64,000 nt of DNA, taken from the NCBI GenBank assembly GCA_963920525.1, contig OY986435.1, positions 174,690,266 to 174,754,265 of the forward strand, written 5' to 3'. Source of the DNA: Dichetophora obliterata. Its lineage: Eukaryota > Arthropoda > Insecta > Diptera > Sciomyzidae. This document shows, one piece after another, positions 11,370 through 23,592 of the stretch. Within the stretch, counting starts at the first letter, position 1. Each line of letters begins with the position of its first letter. The notes under the pieces are model-generated. The model was not told the DNA's origin. It did not search any database and saw only the letters and a program-made list of their open reading frames with translations. The translations under genes and the position numbers were made by a program.

Positions 11370-12172
11370 TACACGCTCAGAAATCTTGGAATTAATTTTA
11401 AGCTAAGCGTTGGAATCATGCATTTTTAATATATTTTTGATTAAAACTTATACTTTCAAGTATATTAAAACATTGATTTGAAGTTATCTGTATTAAAGTA
11501 TAATAAAAATTGTATTATATACAAGTTATAATACAAATTGTCTTAAGATATAAAACAAATATCTATCAAGCATCTGTCAAATTGTCATTCTGATTCTGAA
11601 ATCTGACATTGTCAAAATAAAACCTAAAGAAATAGTTTTTGTTAGCGAAAAACCGTATGCTATAAAAGAAACTTTAAATGAATAAATATTTTGTTATTGG
11701 TTGACCAAATATTTTCTTTTTATTTCACTTGGATATTTAAAAGTAAGTAACATATAAAAGATTTATAGCTTTATTTCATAAATGTTGATTTTTCCTGTAT
11801 GTATGTATGTATTAAGTGTTAAACATCTTGTATTACAGTTTAATACAATCTCTATTACTATTTAATACAATTTGATACAATTTATATTACTATTTAATAC
11901 AATTTGTATTAATATTTAATAACAATTTTCTTATTCGTATTACTTTTTAATAACTGAAGTATTACACATGATTACAAATGTATTAAAATATAAACCAGAA
12001 TAGTATTGTTCCAAACTTAGTTTCCATTCCAATTCTGTATTAGAATTTAGTATTATGGGATTAGAATTCAATTTTAATATTTGACATATATTAGATTCTA
12101 ATGCAATTCTGGTGTGGTCATATATACAATACAGTTTTTATTAGAATTTAATCCAAGATTTCTGAGCGTGTA
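11370..12172. mobile_element. TA-flanked MITE, family with CACGCTCAGAAATC ends (copy 1)
   Basis: TA dinucleotides at 11370-11371 and 12171-12172 flank a 799-bp element. Its inverted ends are CACGCTCAGAAATCTTGG and its complement. The TA duplication suggests the Tc1/mariner superfamily. The interior is non-coding and full of short TTAATACAATTTGTATTA-type repeats. The final 75 bp are nearly identical to those of the copy at 17155-17612. It sits immediately after the ppk stop codon. Confidence 0.85.
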
Positions 12173-12474
12173 TACATAAATATGTTGCTTAAAATACGAA
12201 TTTTAGATCATATTTTATAACATATATTCCTTACTTCAGTACAAAAAATTGTCAAATTTTGGGAGATAATTGTTTAACAGACATATCTGATATAAATGTT
12301 TTTTTTTGAGCTGATAATTCTAAGAAAGAGCTGTATTTAACCCTGAATGTGCTTCGTTAATAGAAACCTCTTACAATGATTATATTTTTTGTGTTTTTTT
12401 TCAATGGAGTCACTATTATTTTTATTTATAACTCAACTGCGGCCTTGATCAAGCTCTCATCAAATTCGAAAAGG

Positions 12475-15400
12475 ATGCAAGGTGAGTGCGATGGAACCCC
12501 TGGTACGGGGCTGGTGGGGAATCCTGCAAGGGAAGAACCATCAGGGCGGGTGGTGGGCCCGTACCAGGAAAACCTCATTGTGTGTCAACTCAATCTACAC
12601 CATAGTAGGGCAGCATCAGCAATGATGATGCGTTGCATGGAGGAGGATGGAATTGACATAGCAATGCTTCAGGAACCTTGGATTCTTCACAATAGAATTA
12701 AAGGTCTCTCAGAGCGAAAGGCCACGCTGTACCAACCAGTAACAGATGGCAGACGACGGACTTGTATCTTGGTGAGACATGGTATACTAGCGGTACATAT
12801 GCCACACCTATGTTCCCCGGATCTCACCGTTGTGAGAATCGGGGACGGTACAGGTGCTTGTATGGTAGCTTCAGCGTATCTTCCCTACGACTCTCCAGAC
12901 CAACCACCTTCAAAAGAGGTGGAGAATCTGGTAAAGTACTGTGAGGAAAGGAACATTGGAGTGATGATAGGATGTGATGCTAATGCGCACAATACTGCGT
13001 GGGGTAGCACCAACAACAACGACAGAGGAGAGCAATTGCTTGAGTTTGTGGAGAGGTACAATCTGTTGGTAGCAAATAGAGGAGCACAACCGACTTTCGT
13101 TGATGCGAGGCGAGCGGAAGTGATTGATGTAACTCTCATCTGCAGGAAGATTCTGAACAGAATAAAAAATTGGAGGGTCGTGGATAGGCTAACCATGTCG
13201 GACCACAGATCCATACAGTTTGAATTCAAGTACGGAATCCGACGCCAGCGGAATCACAGGAAGGTCAGGATTCCCAAGAATACAGATCCTGCGAAATATA
13301 AGGCGAAGTTGAGGGAAACACTGACCCAAAAAGCGATAAAAGTACCAGGGAATACGGTGGAAGTAGAAAGTCATGTCAAACACCTTAGCTCGGCCATGGT
13401 CGAAGCCTACGAGGTGGCATGCCCAATACTTTCAGTAGACGATGGTGATCCAACGCCATGGTGGTGCACGGAAATCGAATCTCTGAAGAAGAAGGTTAGG
13501 AAGGCCTTCAACCTGCACATGAGAGGGGGAACCCCAGAAACATGGGCAAATTACAAGGCACGGAAAAGGGAACTGAAGTACCTCATACGACAACGGAAAA
13601 GGCAGTCGTGGAGAGACTTCTGTTCTGGGATGGAAACTATATCAGAAGCATGTAGGCTTCAGAAAATGGTTTCAAAAGACCCATTCTCCAAAGTGGGACT
13701 GATCCGAAAGAAGGATGGAATCATGGCAGAGAACCTAGAGGAGTCCATGGAAGTTCTGATGGAGGTGCACTTTCCTGGAAGTTTTAAGTCTGATGACCCG
13801 TGGACACCTTTGAAGAAAGGAATGCACAGGGTTGACAGGCTGGAAGCCGAAAGGATGATCACTATGGACGGGGTGAGGAGTGCTATACGCTCATTTGCTC
13901 CGTACAAAACATCAGGGATGGACGGTATATTCCCTGCTATGATGCAGTGGGGGGAAGATCTCATTGCACCTAGGCTGTGGGGTATATTCGTTACTTGCCT
14001 AGCGACTGGGTATGTTCCGAGAGTCTGGAGAGAGGCGAAAGTTGTCTTTCTTCCGAAGCCTGGAAAAAAAGATTATGCGGAGGCAAAGTCGTTCAGACCG
14101 ATCAGCCTAACATCTTTTCTACTGAAAACGATGGAAAGAGTGATGGTTGACTGTCTTGAGAGCACCTCGCTGACGCAAAATCCTCTGAGTAGATGCCAAC
14201 ATGCATATAGAGCAGGTAGGTCTACGGAGAGTGCTCTTCACGAATTGGTAAGAGTGACTGAAAAGGAGGTATTTTCAGGAGGCATTGCGATGGCCACATT
14301 TATGGACATCGAGGGTGCTTTCGACAAAATATGCTTTGGAAGGCTGCGGCAAGCCCTGACAGAACGCAATGTAAGCCCAATGATAGCAAATTGGGTGGAC
14401 AATATGCTCAAAGACAGGGCTGTCAACATGCAGAATGGTAGAGTAAAGACTAGAGGTAGAGTAAGTAGAGGATGTCCCCAGGGCGGGGTGTTATCGCCAA
14501 CCCTGTGGAACATAACTGTGGACTCACTACTGGTTAGACTGGATGAATCGGGCATACACACGATAGGGTATGCAGATGACATTGCGTTGGTGGTCTGCGG
14601 CAAGTTCATTGACACCATCTCTGACATCATGAAGGGAGCACTCCGAATGGTGGAGGAGTGGTGTCGAGAACAAGGCCTTACCGTAAACGCAGGCAAGTCA
14701 GACAATATTCTCTTTACTAGAATGAGGGTAGGCCTGAGTACAGAACCACTCAGACTTTTTGGAGCTGAAATCAACATGTCCACGAAAGTTAAATATCTAG
14801 GGGTAACCCTTGATAGCAAACTGAACTGGAACGAGCGAGTAGAAGATAGGATTCAAAGAGCCAAGAGGGTTCTGTTCCAGTGCAGACGCGTTTGTGGTCT
14901 CAAATGGGGGCTAAACCCAGAGGCTATGAAATGGGTTTACACTATGATGGTTAGACCTGTCATCACGTACGCTTCGGTGATTTGGTGGACAAAAGTCAGC
15001 CAGAAAACCATTAAGAAGAGACTGGACAGAGTCCAACGGCTGGCGTGTGTTGGAATAACAGGTGCAATACGCACCACTCCAACAAGCGCAATGGAGGTTC
15101 TGTTAGGTATGCTGCCGTTGGATTTAGAAATAAAGAAAACAGCGGCGCTGTCAGCCCTCAGGATGTTGCGAAATGCTACGTGGCATGGGGCAACGGCCCT
15201 GCATGGTCATATTCGCATCCTTGATATTGTACAGAGAGATGTCAGGGAGGCGTTTATGCCTATGGATGGAAGGCAGAGAGTAAAAATAACAGAAAAATGT
15301 TATAAAACTCTTATAACGGATGGAGCCGTTTGTGAAGAAATCGCTGGTAGCGATATCAGTATATTCACAGACGGCTCTCTGATGAATGGCCGGGCCGGGG

Positions 15401-16212
15401 CAGGCGTGTACTCAAAAGAGTTAAGCCTATCCTGTGTATTGAGGTTGGGGAGGTTTGTGTCTGTATACCAGGCAGAAATGTTTGGCGTAGTGCATGCGCT
15501 GGACCACCTGATAGATGGCCGGATCAGTGGCAAGAAAATTGTCATCGCTCTCGACAATCAGTCTGTGATTAGGTGTATGCAACGGACAGACATCACTTCC
15601 AGGTTGGCCATAGAATGTCTTACAAAACTCAATAGGTGCGCCCAGACAAATGAGCTTACACTTATGTGGGTGAGAGGACACTCTGGCATAGAACAGAATG
15701 AAGAAGCTGATTCTTTAGCAAGAACAGGATCAGCAGAAGAATTCTGTGGACCAGAACCACGTATCGCCTTAGGCGACAATATGGTGGCAGGCCTTATTAA
15801 ACAATGGACGGACTCGGAACACAGTAAAAGGTGGGAAGAAGCTGTTAATTGCAGGCAATCAAAGGCGGCCGTGTAGTGGTCTCGTAGTGAGGCAGCAAAA
15901 GTTATCCGATACAATCGAAGGACTTTAAGCTGGCTTACTGCACTGGTCACAGGACACGGTCCCTTCATGTACCATCTCGGGAAGATGACTCTGACCGAGG
16001 ACGATGCGTGTAGGTTATGCCTAGAGGAGCCGGAAACAGCAGCACACATTCTGTGCCAGTGTCCGGCGCTGGCAAGCATAAGATTGACCACTCTGGGACG
16101 CCCATTTATTGGCGAAGCCGAGATTGGTCAACTAACCTATAAGGATATGCTTGAGGTGACAAAGGATGCTTACACGAGGAGCATGCTCACGTACGAGTAC
16201 TCCGAGCAGTAG
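12475..16212 (+). pseudogene. LINE ORF2: endonuclease, reverse transcriptase, RNase H (one stop)
   Basis: This polyprotein nicks target DNA, reverse transcribes the element RNA and degrades the RNA strand. An APE-type endonuclease lies near 12570-13210 (CQLNLHHSRAA, MLQEPW, GCDANAHNTAWGS, SDHRSI). The reverse transcriptase follows at about 13900-14720 (FRPISLTSF, FMDIEGAFDK, GCPQGGVLSP, YADDIAL). RNase H is at about 15345-15730, with its acidic residues in FTDGS, AEMFG, ALDNQS and EEADSLA. A C-terminal CRLCLEEPETAAHILCQC zinc motif is near 16010-16065. A TAG at 15874-15876 interrupts the frame; the same frame continues to 16212. EN plus RT plus RNase H plus the terminal CCHC-like motif suggests the LOA/I group. 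I chose ATG 12475 because the longer frame upstream runs into flanking DNA. Confidence 0.88.
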
Positions 16213-17152
16213 TACCCTTTGTCCAATAGGGGACGAAAAGGGACCCACTGTGGTCTGCTTCGGCAAATCCCCAACTTATTATATATATTATTTTTATTTA
16301 AAATGTGATGGTTGATTACCACTCAGTTTTTCTTTTTAATTGGTTTTTTTTGTCACCGTAATATTAGCAATTAAAATTAAAAAATTAGAAAATATGGGTA
16401 TTCGGTTTTGTAGTAGAAATTCTATTACAAATCAGAATTCAGTCCCACAACCCATTCACATAGATATTTATGCATGTATTGCTATTTTTTGACTTTCGAA
16501 TTTTAAGCGGAAATTACGAACTTAAATCACTTTGACTTGTATAACGCTATCGAAAATTCCTTCTTTTCTCTTGAAGTTTGCATCAGACAAGACACGCTGA
16601 TTCCGCATCGGGAAAATACGATTAGATCAATTAGAATAAAATTAATAATATTTCCTAAAATTTAATAGTGAAACTAAACCAACCTAAGTGTTAACATTTA
16701 TCTTGCGCTTAATAGGAAAAGGAGAAAATAATATTTATAAACCAATGTTAAAAGTAGTCCCCATAATAAGCAACTTCATATTATAAGGTAACTAAATTAA
16801 TTTTAATATCGGCTAGGTATTTACGTTAATAGTAATGAATTCGATCCGCAACGTCCTTTTTTGGGAACAAGGTGTTTACGTTGTTGATCTGGCCACCTTG
16901 CACCCTTCTAATGGGTTAACAGAGTATCTTAAATTTCTCTATTACTCCATTGCCGAAGGTCTGCAGCCAATTTGACAAGCCGATGACGCCTTATTTTTTT
17001 CTCCAGTTAAGTCCTCAGTCATTATCAGTCATCATCAACTAACACATAACCACGAGCAAGTGGCAAATCAAACTTGAAAGAAAATCCGGCATTATATGTG
17101 CCTAAAACGATGTAAAAAATATTTAATATGCTTAAAACTATTAAATTCTACT
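16213..17152 (+). other. LINE 3' region, non-coding
   Basis: No ORF of note. It directly follows the LINE stop codon, lies inside the block absent from the empty site, and is interrupted by the MITE at 17155. I see no separate element in it. Confidence 0.5.
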
Positions 17153-17614
17153 TACACGCTCAGAAATCTTGGAATTAATTTTAATCCAATCGTTGGAATC
17201 ATGCATTTTTTAATACTTTTTCTGTTAGAATTAAAACTCTTCAAAATATCAGACATTTTTTAATAAAACCTGGAATACTTTTTAATACAGTTTGGATTAG
17301 TCTTTAAAAACAGCGTTCGGCTTGGTTCGGCTCTTATGCATGTTTATCATTTATTTATACATGTGGCTTCATAGAGCAGTTGGTAGAGCCAAGAACTTAT
17401 AACCTTAACGTACTGGGTTCGAATCCCACATGTTTCGTTAATTTTTTTTTTGTCAAAAATATTTTAATACAAGCATGTATTAAAATTAAGTCCCATGAGA
17501 GAATAAAAATCAATTGTAATATATGTAGTGTATTAGATTGTAATACAATTCTGGTGTGGTCATATATACAATACAGTTTGTATTAGAATTTAATCCAAGA
17601 TTTCTGAGCGTGTA
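17153..17614. mobile_element. TA-flanked MITE, CACGCTCAGAAATC family (copy 2) with tRNA-like core
   Basis: TA at 17153-17154 and 17613-17614 flank a 458-bp element with the same inverted ends (CACGCTCAGAAATCTTGG) as the copy at 11372-12170. Its middle differs: instead of only short AT repeats it carries a tRNA-like sequence at 17359-17433. It is nested in the 3' region of the LINE. Confidence 0.85.
17359..17433 (+). other. tRNA-like sequence with A- and B-box inside MITE
   Basis: The A-box candidate TAGAGCAGTTGGTAGAGC and the B-box GGGTTCGAATCCC are spaced as in a tRNA gene, and CATGTGG/CCACATG at the two ends are complementary. The D-stem and acceptor geometry do not fit a normal tRNA, so this is more likely a Pol III promoter or SINE relic than a working tRNA. 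Confidence 0.5.
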
Positions 17615-18700
17615 CAAATAAAAAATTTTACTTAAACTTCTTAAAACTATTAGATTAAAAGCTAAAGTCTAGTTAAATTAAAGCAATAATAAACAAGAAG
17701 TAAAATGCCTATGTAAAGAAGAAAGAGAGAATAAAAACAACAAAACAAAAAACATTGTAAAGAAAAATAATATATAATGGTAATTTAAACATAATAGTAT
17801 ACAAATTATTCTAATTTTGATGAATTATAATAGTTGCTAAGTCTCATCCACAAAAACCATTCCTGCATCAGATTTCGGAAGTAAAAACACAAACAAAAAT
17901 GTAAGTTTAAATTTTAAATAACCATGTAGCACGTAGTTGTGCGTATAAATATATAAATTATATATGCACATAAAAAAAAAATAAAAATAAAATAAACAAT
18001 AAAATATATAAAGCCCTCAATCAATTGTGATCAATTATGTTGTGCGTGTCACCTCTACTATCTTTAGCACGTATATCTCTCTTGTTTTCTCAAGATCCCC
18101 CCACCCGTCTGACGAGCTATGCCTTTAACCCTTACGTGCGCCTTTTATTAAATCACCTGAAGTAGCTTCAATGATGAAAACCTTTCTCCGACAAAAAGAC
18201 CAAATTTTTAATAAAAAATTAATGATTTTTTTTTTTATTTACTTTTAAATATATATATTAAATATATAAAATATATATATATATAGTGATATCAAAAAAG
18301 AGTTAACTTTATTTCATTTTAAAAACATGGTTAAATTAGTGAAGCGCATTCAGGTTTAATAATATTTTTGTGTGCTTTTTTGTGGAAGTAAATCATTTAG
18401 TATTTAACATTGACTGGATTTTAGATTTGACATAAAACATCTTTTAAATCAAATTCAACATTTTACACATCAAAGTACCAATTTAAAATGTTTAAACACT
18501 AATTAAAGTTGAATTTGAAATGAAAAAAATTGCATTTGAAGTGTGAATGCATTACTTCAAAGGGAAGCTCGAAACATAATGAAACTTGAGAAAACGATAA
18601 AGTATGTTAACATATTAAAGATATCTGATTACATTGTTACGTTATCTTTCTGTTTAATTATGTGTAATTTATTAAAAAATAAAATCTGTAAAAAAATGGT

Positions 18701-19289
18701 CTTGGTAATAAAAACTTAACATATGTACACTTGCATAAAATCAATTAATGACACTAGATATTGTTTTGATAATACTGCAACAAAAATAAAATTCACATTG
18801 CTTAAAATTAAACTTCATATAAAAAATTAATTAAATAAATAGTTAAAATTTTTCATCTTGGAAATCATACATCTTGGAAAACGATAATGTGTATTTTTAC
18901 GTTTACTATTGCTTAATAATAATTGTATTAACGTCAATTATCTTTGTGTTTTATTATGTGTAAATTATGAAATATATAAAACATACTTTCAAAATACACT
19001 TTTTTAAAAAAAAAGTTATATCTTCTTCTTATATTATTTATTATTGCCTTTCTCTAAATATAACTTAGGGCTGTTTTCTCATCTAACCTATAAAGTTCCC
19101 TTTAGTTATTGATCAGATAAATTTATCGTCTCGATAAAGTAAATTTGGTTTTCTCATGTTGCCTTTAAATTAATATTAAACATGTATAAAAGTATAGCAA
19201 AATTAGATAATAATTGGCGGCACAGGCACAGTATCAGCTGATTTTATTTTGTATTCATAGTAAAATTTAAGAATTGAATTGGAGAAAAC
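18701..19289. other. Non-coding DNA between duplication and Harbinger
   Basis: AT-rich. The stretch 18870-18985 (GATAATGTGTATTTTTAC and TTTTATTATGTGTAAATTAT) loosely repeats 18590-18690, so it may be an old tandem duplication. The left end of the Harbinger element should lie near 19070-19200, but I could not fix its terminal repeat. Confidence 0.35.
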
Positions 19290-20184
19290 TTTATGGCAAG
19301 TGAAGAAAATAAAAGGTAAATAGGAAAGAATTTCACTTTGGAAGAAGAGGTGGTGTTGGCGGAAATAATCGAAAACCATAAATACATCATCGAAAATAAG
19401 AAGTCAGACACCGTCACCTAGAAGCAGAAGGAACAAACTTGGAAAGCGATTGCCGAGCTTTTCGCAGCCAAAACAGGTTCCCCACGTGAAAGCAAGGCCT
19501 TGCGAGACAAGTTTGATTGCTTGAAAAGAAGGGCAAAAGTGGAGTTGGCCGCTGAAAAAAGTGAAACGTATCGAACTGGTGGTGGGCCAGCGAAAAGTGT
19601 TGTATGCAGTATATCGCAAAAAATTGCGTCCATGATGGGCGATTCGGCCACCGGCCTGAAAAATAGTTCCGACAGCGGTATGTATAGATTTTTTAATGTC
19701 CAGAAAAGTTAAGCATTATTATAATTTTTGCAGTGACATGTGACTTAATGTATTCGACAACTGAATACCTGGAGGTGGAGGAAGCCGAAACTGACCCAGT
19801 ACACACAGTGGAAATCAGGAGTACCGAACATGGAGAAGTAAGAACCTAATAAATAAAGGCTTTTTGTGTTGTTAAAACATATAAAATTATTCCTTTCAGA
19901 ACAGTAACCTAGATAACACTTGCCGAAGTCAACATGACTTTTAAAGTTGGAATCCCTCAAATTTGAAGCAGCCGAAATCTAAGCGATTGTGTGTGGGTGC
20001 AAAACGCAAACGAAATTTAGAAGAAGTAAAAATGGAGTTGATTGCATCTCAAACCAATTTTTACAAAGAGGAGAATCGGCGAGCTGAGGAGAAGCACCTG
20101 GAGGAGCTATCGCAGATAAGACTTCAAAATGAGTTGCTAAAAGAGCAACTAAAAACAGCAAGGAACAAGCCTTTTGAGACATGC
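19290..20184 (+). pseudogene. Harbinger Myb/SANT-like DNA-binding protein, decayed
   Basis: PIF/Harbinger transposons encode a Myb-like protein that helps the transposase reach DNA. Here FTLEEEVVLAEIIENHKYII and TWKAIAELFAA begin a Myb/SANT-like trihelix domain (19325-19560), followed by ALRDKFDCLKRRAKVEL and a TGGGPAK stretch. A TAG at 19420-19422 interrupts it. An intron-like gap follows. A second part at 19963-20165 has AKRKRNLEEVKMELIASQ and a charged coiled-coil tail (ENRRAEEKHLEELSQIRLQN), typical of the C-termini of these proteins. It lies head-away from the transposase gene on the other strand, the usual two-gene layout. Confidence 0.7.
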
Positions 20185-20290
20185 TTCTTACTACACTTTT
20201 TGCTGCCCCACCACCAGTTCCATACGTTTCGCTTTTTTCAGCGGCCAAGTTTGTTCCTTTTACTTTCAGGTGACGGTGCCTGACTTTTTA
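20168..20290 (-). repeat. Inverted, internally deleted copy of the Myb exon
   Basis: On the minus strand this reads as the same coding sequence as 19404-19620 (AAEKSETYGTGGGAAKSVV), but with about 100 bp missing between GGAACAAAC and GGCCGCTGAAAAAAG. The missing interval corresponds to 19441-19544. Both edges carry TTGG, so the deletion looks microhomology-mediated. The inversion truncates the coiled-coil end of the plus-strand gene. Confidence 0.8.
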
Positions 20291-20916
20291 TTACCAAAAA
20301 ATTTTTGAAATTCAAACTGATTTGTGCCAAAAGTAAAATAAAATAAAACTTTACCTTTCATTCAAACAAAATTGGAAATGCAATATTGACTCGTTTATTT
20401 TATAATGGGTTATTCATTTCGGATTTCATTCACACTGGTTTTTCGTTATTAAAGCTTTGCCATCTTATAATATGGAACTTTTTACTAACTAACAACGCGT
20501 TAAAGTTGTAAAATTGTACTGGAGCATCAAGCATTAAATGCTGATTTTTGGAACTAACAATTTTTTCTTTCAAAATTAGAAAACACTAATATTATAATAA
20601 AAACTAAAACTTTTTTGTGGGGAGCTTTGAACTCAATTTTTTCCAAAATTTATTTATTTTATTTTTAAAAATTTATTAAGAGGTAAAATGAATCATTTTA
20701 AAAATAGCAAAAAAAATGAATTTTTAATGGATCTGGACGATAAGTTTTTTCGAAAAGATGGAACCACAAGCCACACAAAAGCCAATACTTTTTGGATAAT
20801 CCTTTAGATCACAATTGTGTGACAAAACATCATCTATGCGTTTCAACCTAGAAATAGAAATTATTTTTTTGTAAAAGAAACACGTTACATTAAATAAGTA
20901 CTTAAATAATTATGTA
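20291..20916. other. Harbinger internal non-coding DNA
   Basis: AT-rich sequence between the two divergent Harbinger genes. No ORF or RNA gene was recognised. Confidence 0.4.
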
Positions 20917-21985
20917 TTAATACTGTCCTTGCAGTGCAATTTCGATTTTGGTTTCCACATTAGTAGTTTCTACATTATCAAACGAGTCATGTGGTATCAA
21001 TATTGAATTATCAATTGGAGGGGGTGATTCCTTTTCAAGTTTTGCAATATTATGTAGAATGCCACATGCTACAATAATCAACATTTTAGTTTCCACTGAT
21101 ACTCGCATACCCAATGATAAAATGGGAAAACGTCGTTTTCACACGCCAAAGCATCGCTCTATTGTATTTCGAGTGAGAATTTGGGACTCGTTGTATAGTT
21201 TTTCAGCTTCTGTTTGCGGATTCAGTAGTGGAGTCATATAATTGCACTGCTTGTATCCGCTGTTACCGAGAATGGTGCCGTTACCAAACTGTCTCTTCTC
21301 TAATCGATATTTTAAGCGGGAGTTTCGAAATATGTTGCTATCGTGTGCTGATCCAGGCCATCTCGCAACCAAATCTTGGAACATCAATCGGGCATTACAC
21401 ACAGCTTGAACGTTAATAGCAAAGTACCCTTTTTTGTTTCGATAAATTTCTACAGCGTTCCCTCCTGGCTATTGCATTCTAATGTGGGTGCAATCTATTG
21501 TTTCAATGACTTTTGGAAACCGTGCAATATTATAAAAGTTTGCAATTGTCTCTTCTATTTCATTCGGAAAATGTATATATTAGCTAAACAAAGCAGCTAT
21601 GGCAAAGGATACTTCTCTAACTGTGCGACTTACAGAACTAAGGCTCACACCTGCAAAGTCTCCAACTGCTATTAAAAAAAGCTTGGTTTTTGCTATACAG
21701 TATTCTTTCTAAAAACAATTTTTTTATATCTGTTTTCTGTTTATTGTCTCCTCCAATGTACCTTTTGCAATCGCTTGTGATGTCTTTATAGATTTTTTCC
21801 AAAACAAATGAAAAAGTTGCTTTTGATAATCGAAATCTCTTTACGAATTCGTTATAATTGTATTTGGAAAAATAGTCAATCCGCTTTTGCAGTCTTCTTC
21901 GCGTGCTATTCTGCACTTCCGTTTCTTTAAACATGTTTTCTATGGCATTGATTTGAAACACTAGTCTATTATTCATTGCGCACAT
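20917..21985 (-). pseudogene. PIF/Harbinger DDE transposase, fragmented
   Basis: This is the DDE_Tnp_4 nuclease of a Harbinger element. On the minus strand, 21985-21638 encodes the N-terminal region (KRIDYFSKYNYNEFVKRFR, a helical DNA-binding part). After a broken stretch, 21402-21139 encodes FQDLVARWPGSAHDSNIFRN, with the second catalytic aspartate in GSAHDS, then ILGNSGYKQCNYMTPLLNP and NTIERCFGV with the final glutamate. It resumes in another frame at 21127-20917 (RRFPIL, CGILHNIAK). GNSGY, where families usually have GDSGY, and at least two frame changes show it is dead. Confidence 0.8.
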
Positions 21986-22199
21986 AAATAATTCTTTTAA
22001 ACCAGATTTTATTTGAAAATTGAAAAATTAGTGAATTTATTTTGAAGTTAACAAACAGCTGTGTTGTGTTAACATTCACCACCAAGTTGAAAGCACTTTA
22101 AAATTACTCGTGTTATAATTCTACAAGCTCCTTAAAGTTCTCGGTAACTTTATCATCTTGGCAACACAAAAAGATATAAGATTATATAAGATTATTATA

Positions 22200-22330
22200 T
22201 TTTTAATTACGTGAGGTGATTTTTGCGATTTTTTGACCCACCCTCTCCCCTAGTGAGACATCGTGAGATTTGGCTAGACCCCCTCCTCACTTCTAATCTC
22301 ACGTGAGATTGTTCAAAATGCGTGTTTTCG
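22200..22330. repeat. CT-rich dispersed-repeat-like segment
   Basis: The sequence contrasts sharply with its flanks: GACCCACCCTCTCCCCTAG, GAGACATCGTGAGATTTGG and CTCACGTGAGATTG. It resembles a common class of short insect repeats with CCCCTCCCC and ACGTGAGA words, but I see no second copy here. Confidence 0.35.
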
Positions 22331-22964
22331 GTGTAAATATCCATTATTGTATTGGATTTATTAATATAAATATTAAATATATATATAAGGGATTCCATTG
22401 CTTTTCGACAAAAAAAAATAAATTCTCAACCTGACCCTCTCCGATTTGGTTTAAACTTTGTATACACGTAGTGTTGGCTACAATTTAGAAAATAAATTGG
22501 TAATTTTAATTTTTTTCGAGTGGTTACTGAGTTACGGGTACTCAAAAATTGAAAAAATTCGGTTTTTTCTTGAGGACTAATTTTCATTTGATCATAACTT
22601 CGGTTTAGTTTGAGATAGAGCAACGATATTAGATTCATATTAAAGATATTTTCAAAAGGCTTATTTTGTATAACATAACTTTAGAATTTCTCAAATATTA
22701 AATTTATATTTTTTTGCATAAAAGTTAAAAAAAAAATATTTTAGTGAAAGTCATTTTTAAAAATTTTGAAAAAAATATATATTAATTAATGATAATTTAT
22801 CTAAGTTTTCTCAAAATTTCAGCCGAGGACGACAATGGGAACACTTCCAAAATAATTTTTCAACACAGCAGCTTGCGAGAAAGCAAGAAGAACTGAACAC
22901 ACTAAAGTAGACCATCCGTACGTGCATGTGCACAGTGCGTCATCGGTGCTTCGGTATAAGCTAA
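22331..22964. other. Non-coding DNA left of the fold-back
   Basis: AT-rich, with only short overlapping ORFs that resemble nothing known. No repeat partner was recognised. Confidence 0.35.
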
Positions 22965-23592
22965 AGCCAAAGAGAATATATATAAAGAGTTACAGAAACA
23001 GAGGAATTGCTCTTTAAAATATTTTCAATCATGTAAGGATTGGGTTCTGCCGGAGCGATGCTACTGTTATGCTGCCGACGATCATGAGGTCTGTTTTGGG
23101 CAGAGCTGTTGTTAAATTTATGTGTGCACAAGCGAACTGGGAACATGTTTGTTCTTTTTACCTTTTTCTTCCTATTAGAATTGCAAAAATTTGGTATATT
23201 TAAGGAATTATCAATAAAATGAATCAAAGCAACATTTCCTTGAATTTACCAATTTGCAAATATTCGAATGTTCTGTTTTGATTCTCAACTTTTTTTGGCT
23301 GAGTTTTATTTACATTTTTTTGCTACATTTCTAGCAACGGAGATTTTTCATGCAATTGAAATTATATTTCATTAAATATATTTTAATTATATTTTATTTC
23401 AGAATTTTATCTTTTCTTTATCCGATCATTTGGTAGATTCAAAGAAATATTTATGAAATAAAGCAAAACGGCTTTCTTTCAATTTACCAATATCGAACAT
23501 ATTATTGTATTTTAATTTAATTTTTACTCTAAAATTTTAATTACAAATTCCGAAAAAATATTATTTTAAATATTAATTAAAATTCAATTATT

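Larger units (their letters stand above)
12425..18190 (+). mobile_element. LOA-like LINE insertion block
   Basis: Comparison with the empty site near 57385-57395 delimits an extra block from about 12425 to about 18190. It begins just before the ORF2 coding region, so ORF1 is missing and the copy is 5'-truncated. It holds the EN-RT-RNaseH ORF, a long 3' region, a nested MITE (17155-17612) and an A-rich stretch with AATAAA-like repeats near 17965-18010. The last roughly 180 bp (18010-18190) are absent from copy 2 and may be LINE 3' end, another insertion, or DNA deleted from copy 2. No clear target duplication was found. Confidence 0.75.
10570..18700 (+). repeat. Segmental duplication, copy 1 (partner 56462-57860)
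   Basis: The sequence from about 10570 (ppk exon with its acceptor) through introns, exons and downstream DNA to about 18700 matches 56462-57860 in the same orientation. Copy 1 additionally contains the MITE at 11370-12172 and the LINE block at about 12425-18190. Copy 2 lacks a stretch corresponding to about 11260-12185, and this deletion removes its last exon. Exon identity looks above 90% by eye. Confidence 0.85.

Noticed and set aside
14238..14819. 193-codon minus-strand ORF
   Set aside because: Antisense shadow of the LINE reverse transcriptase.
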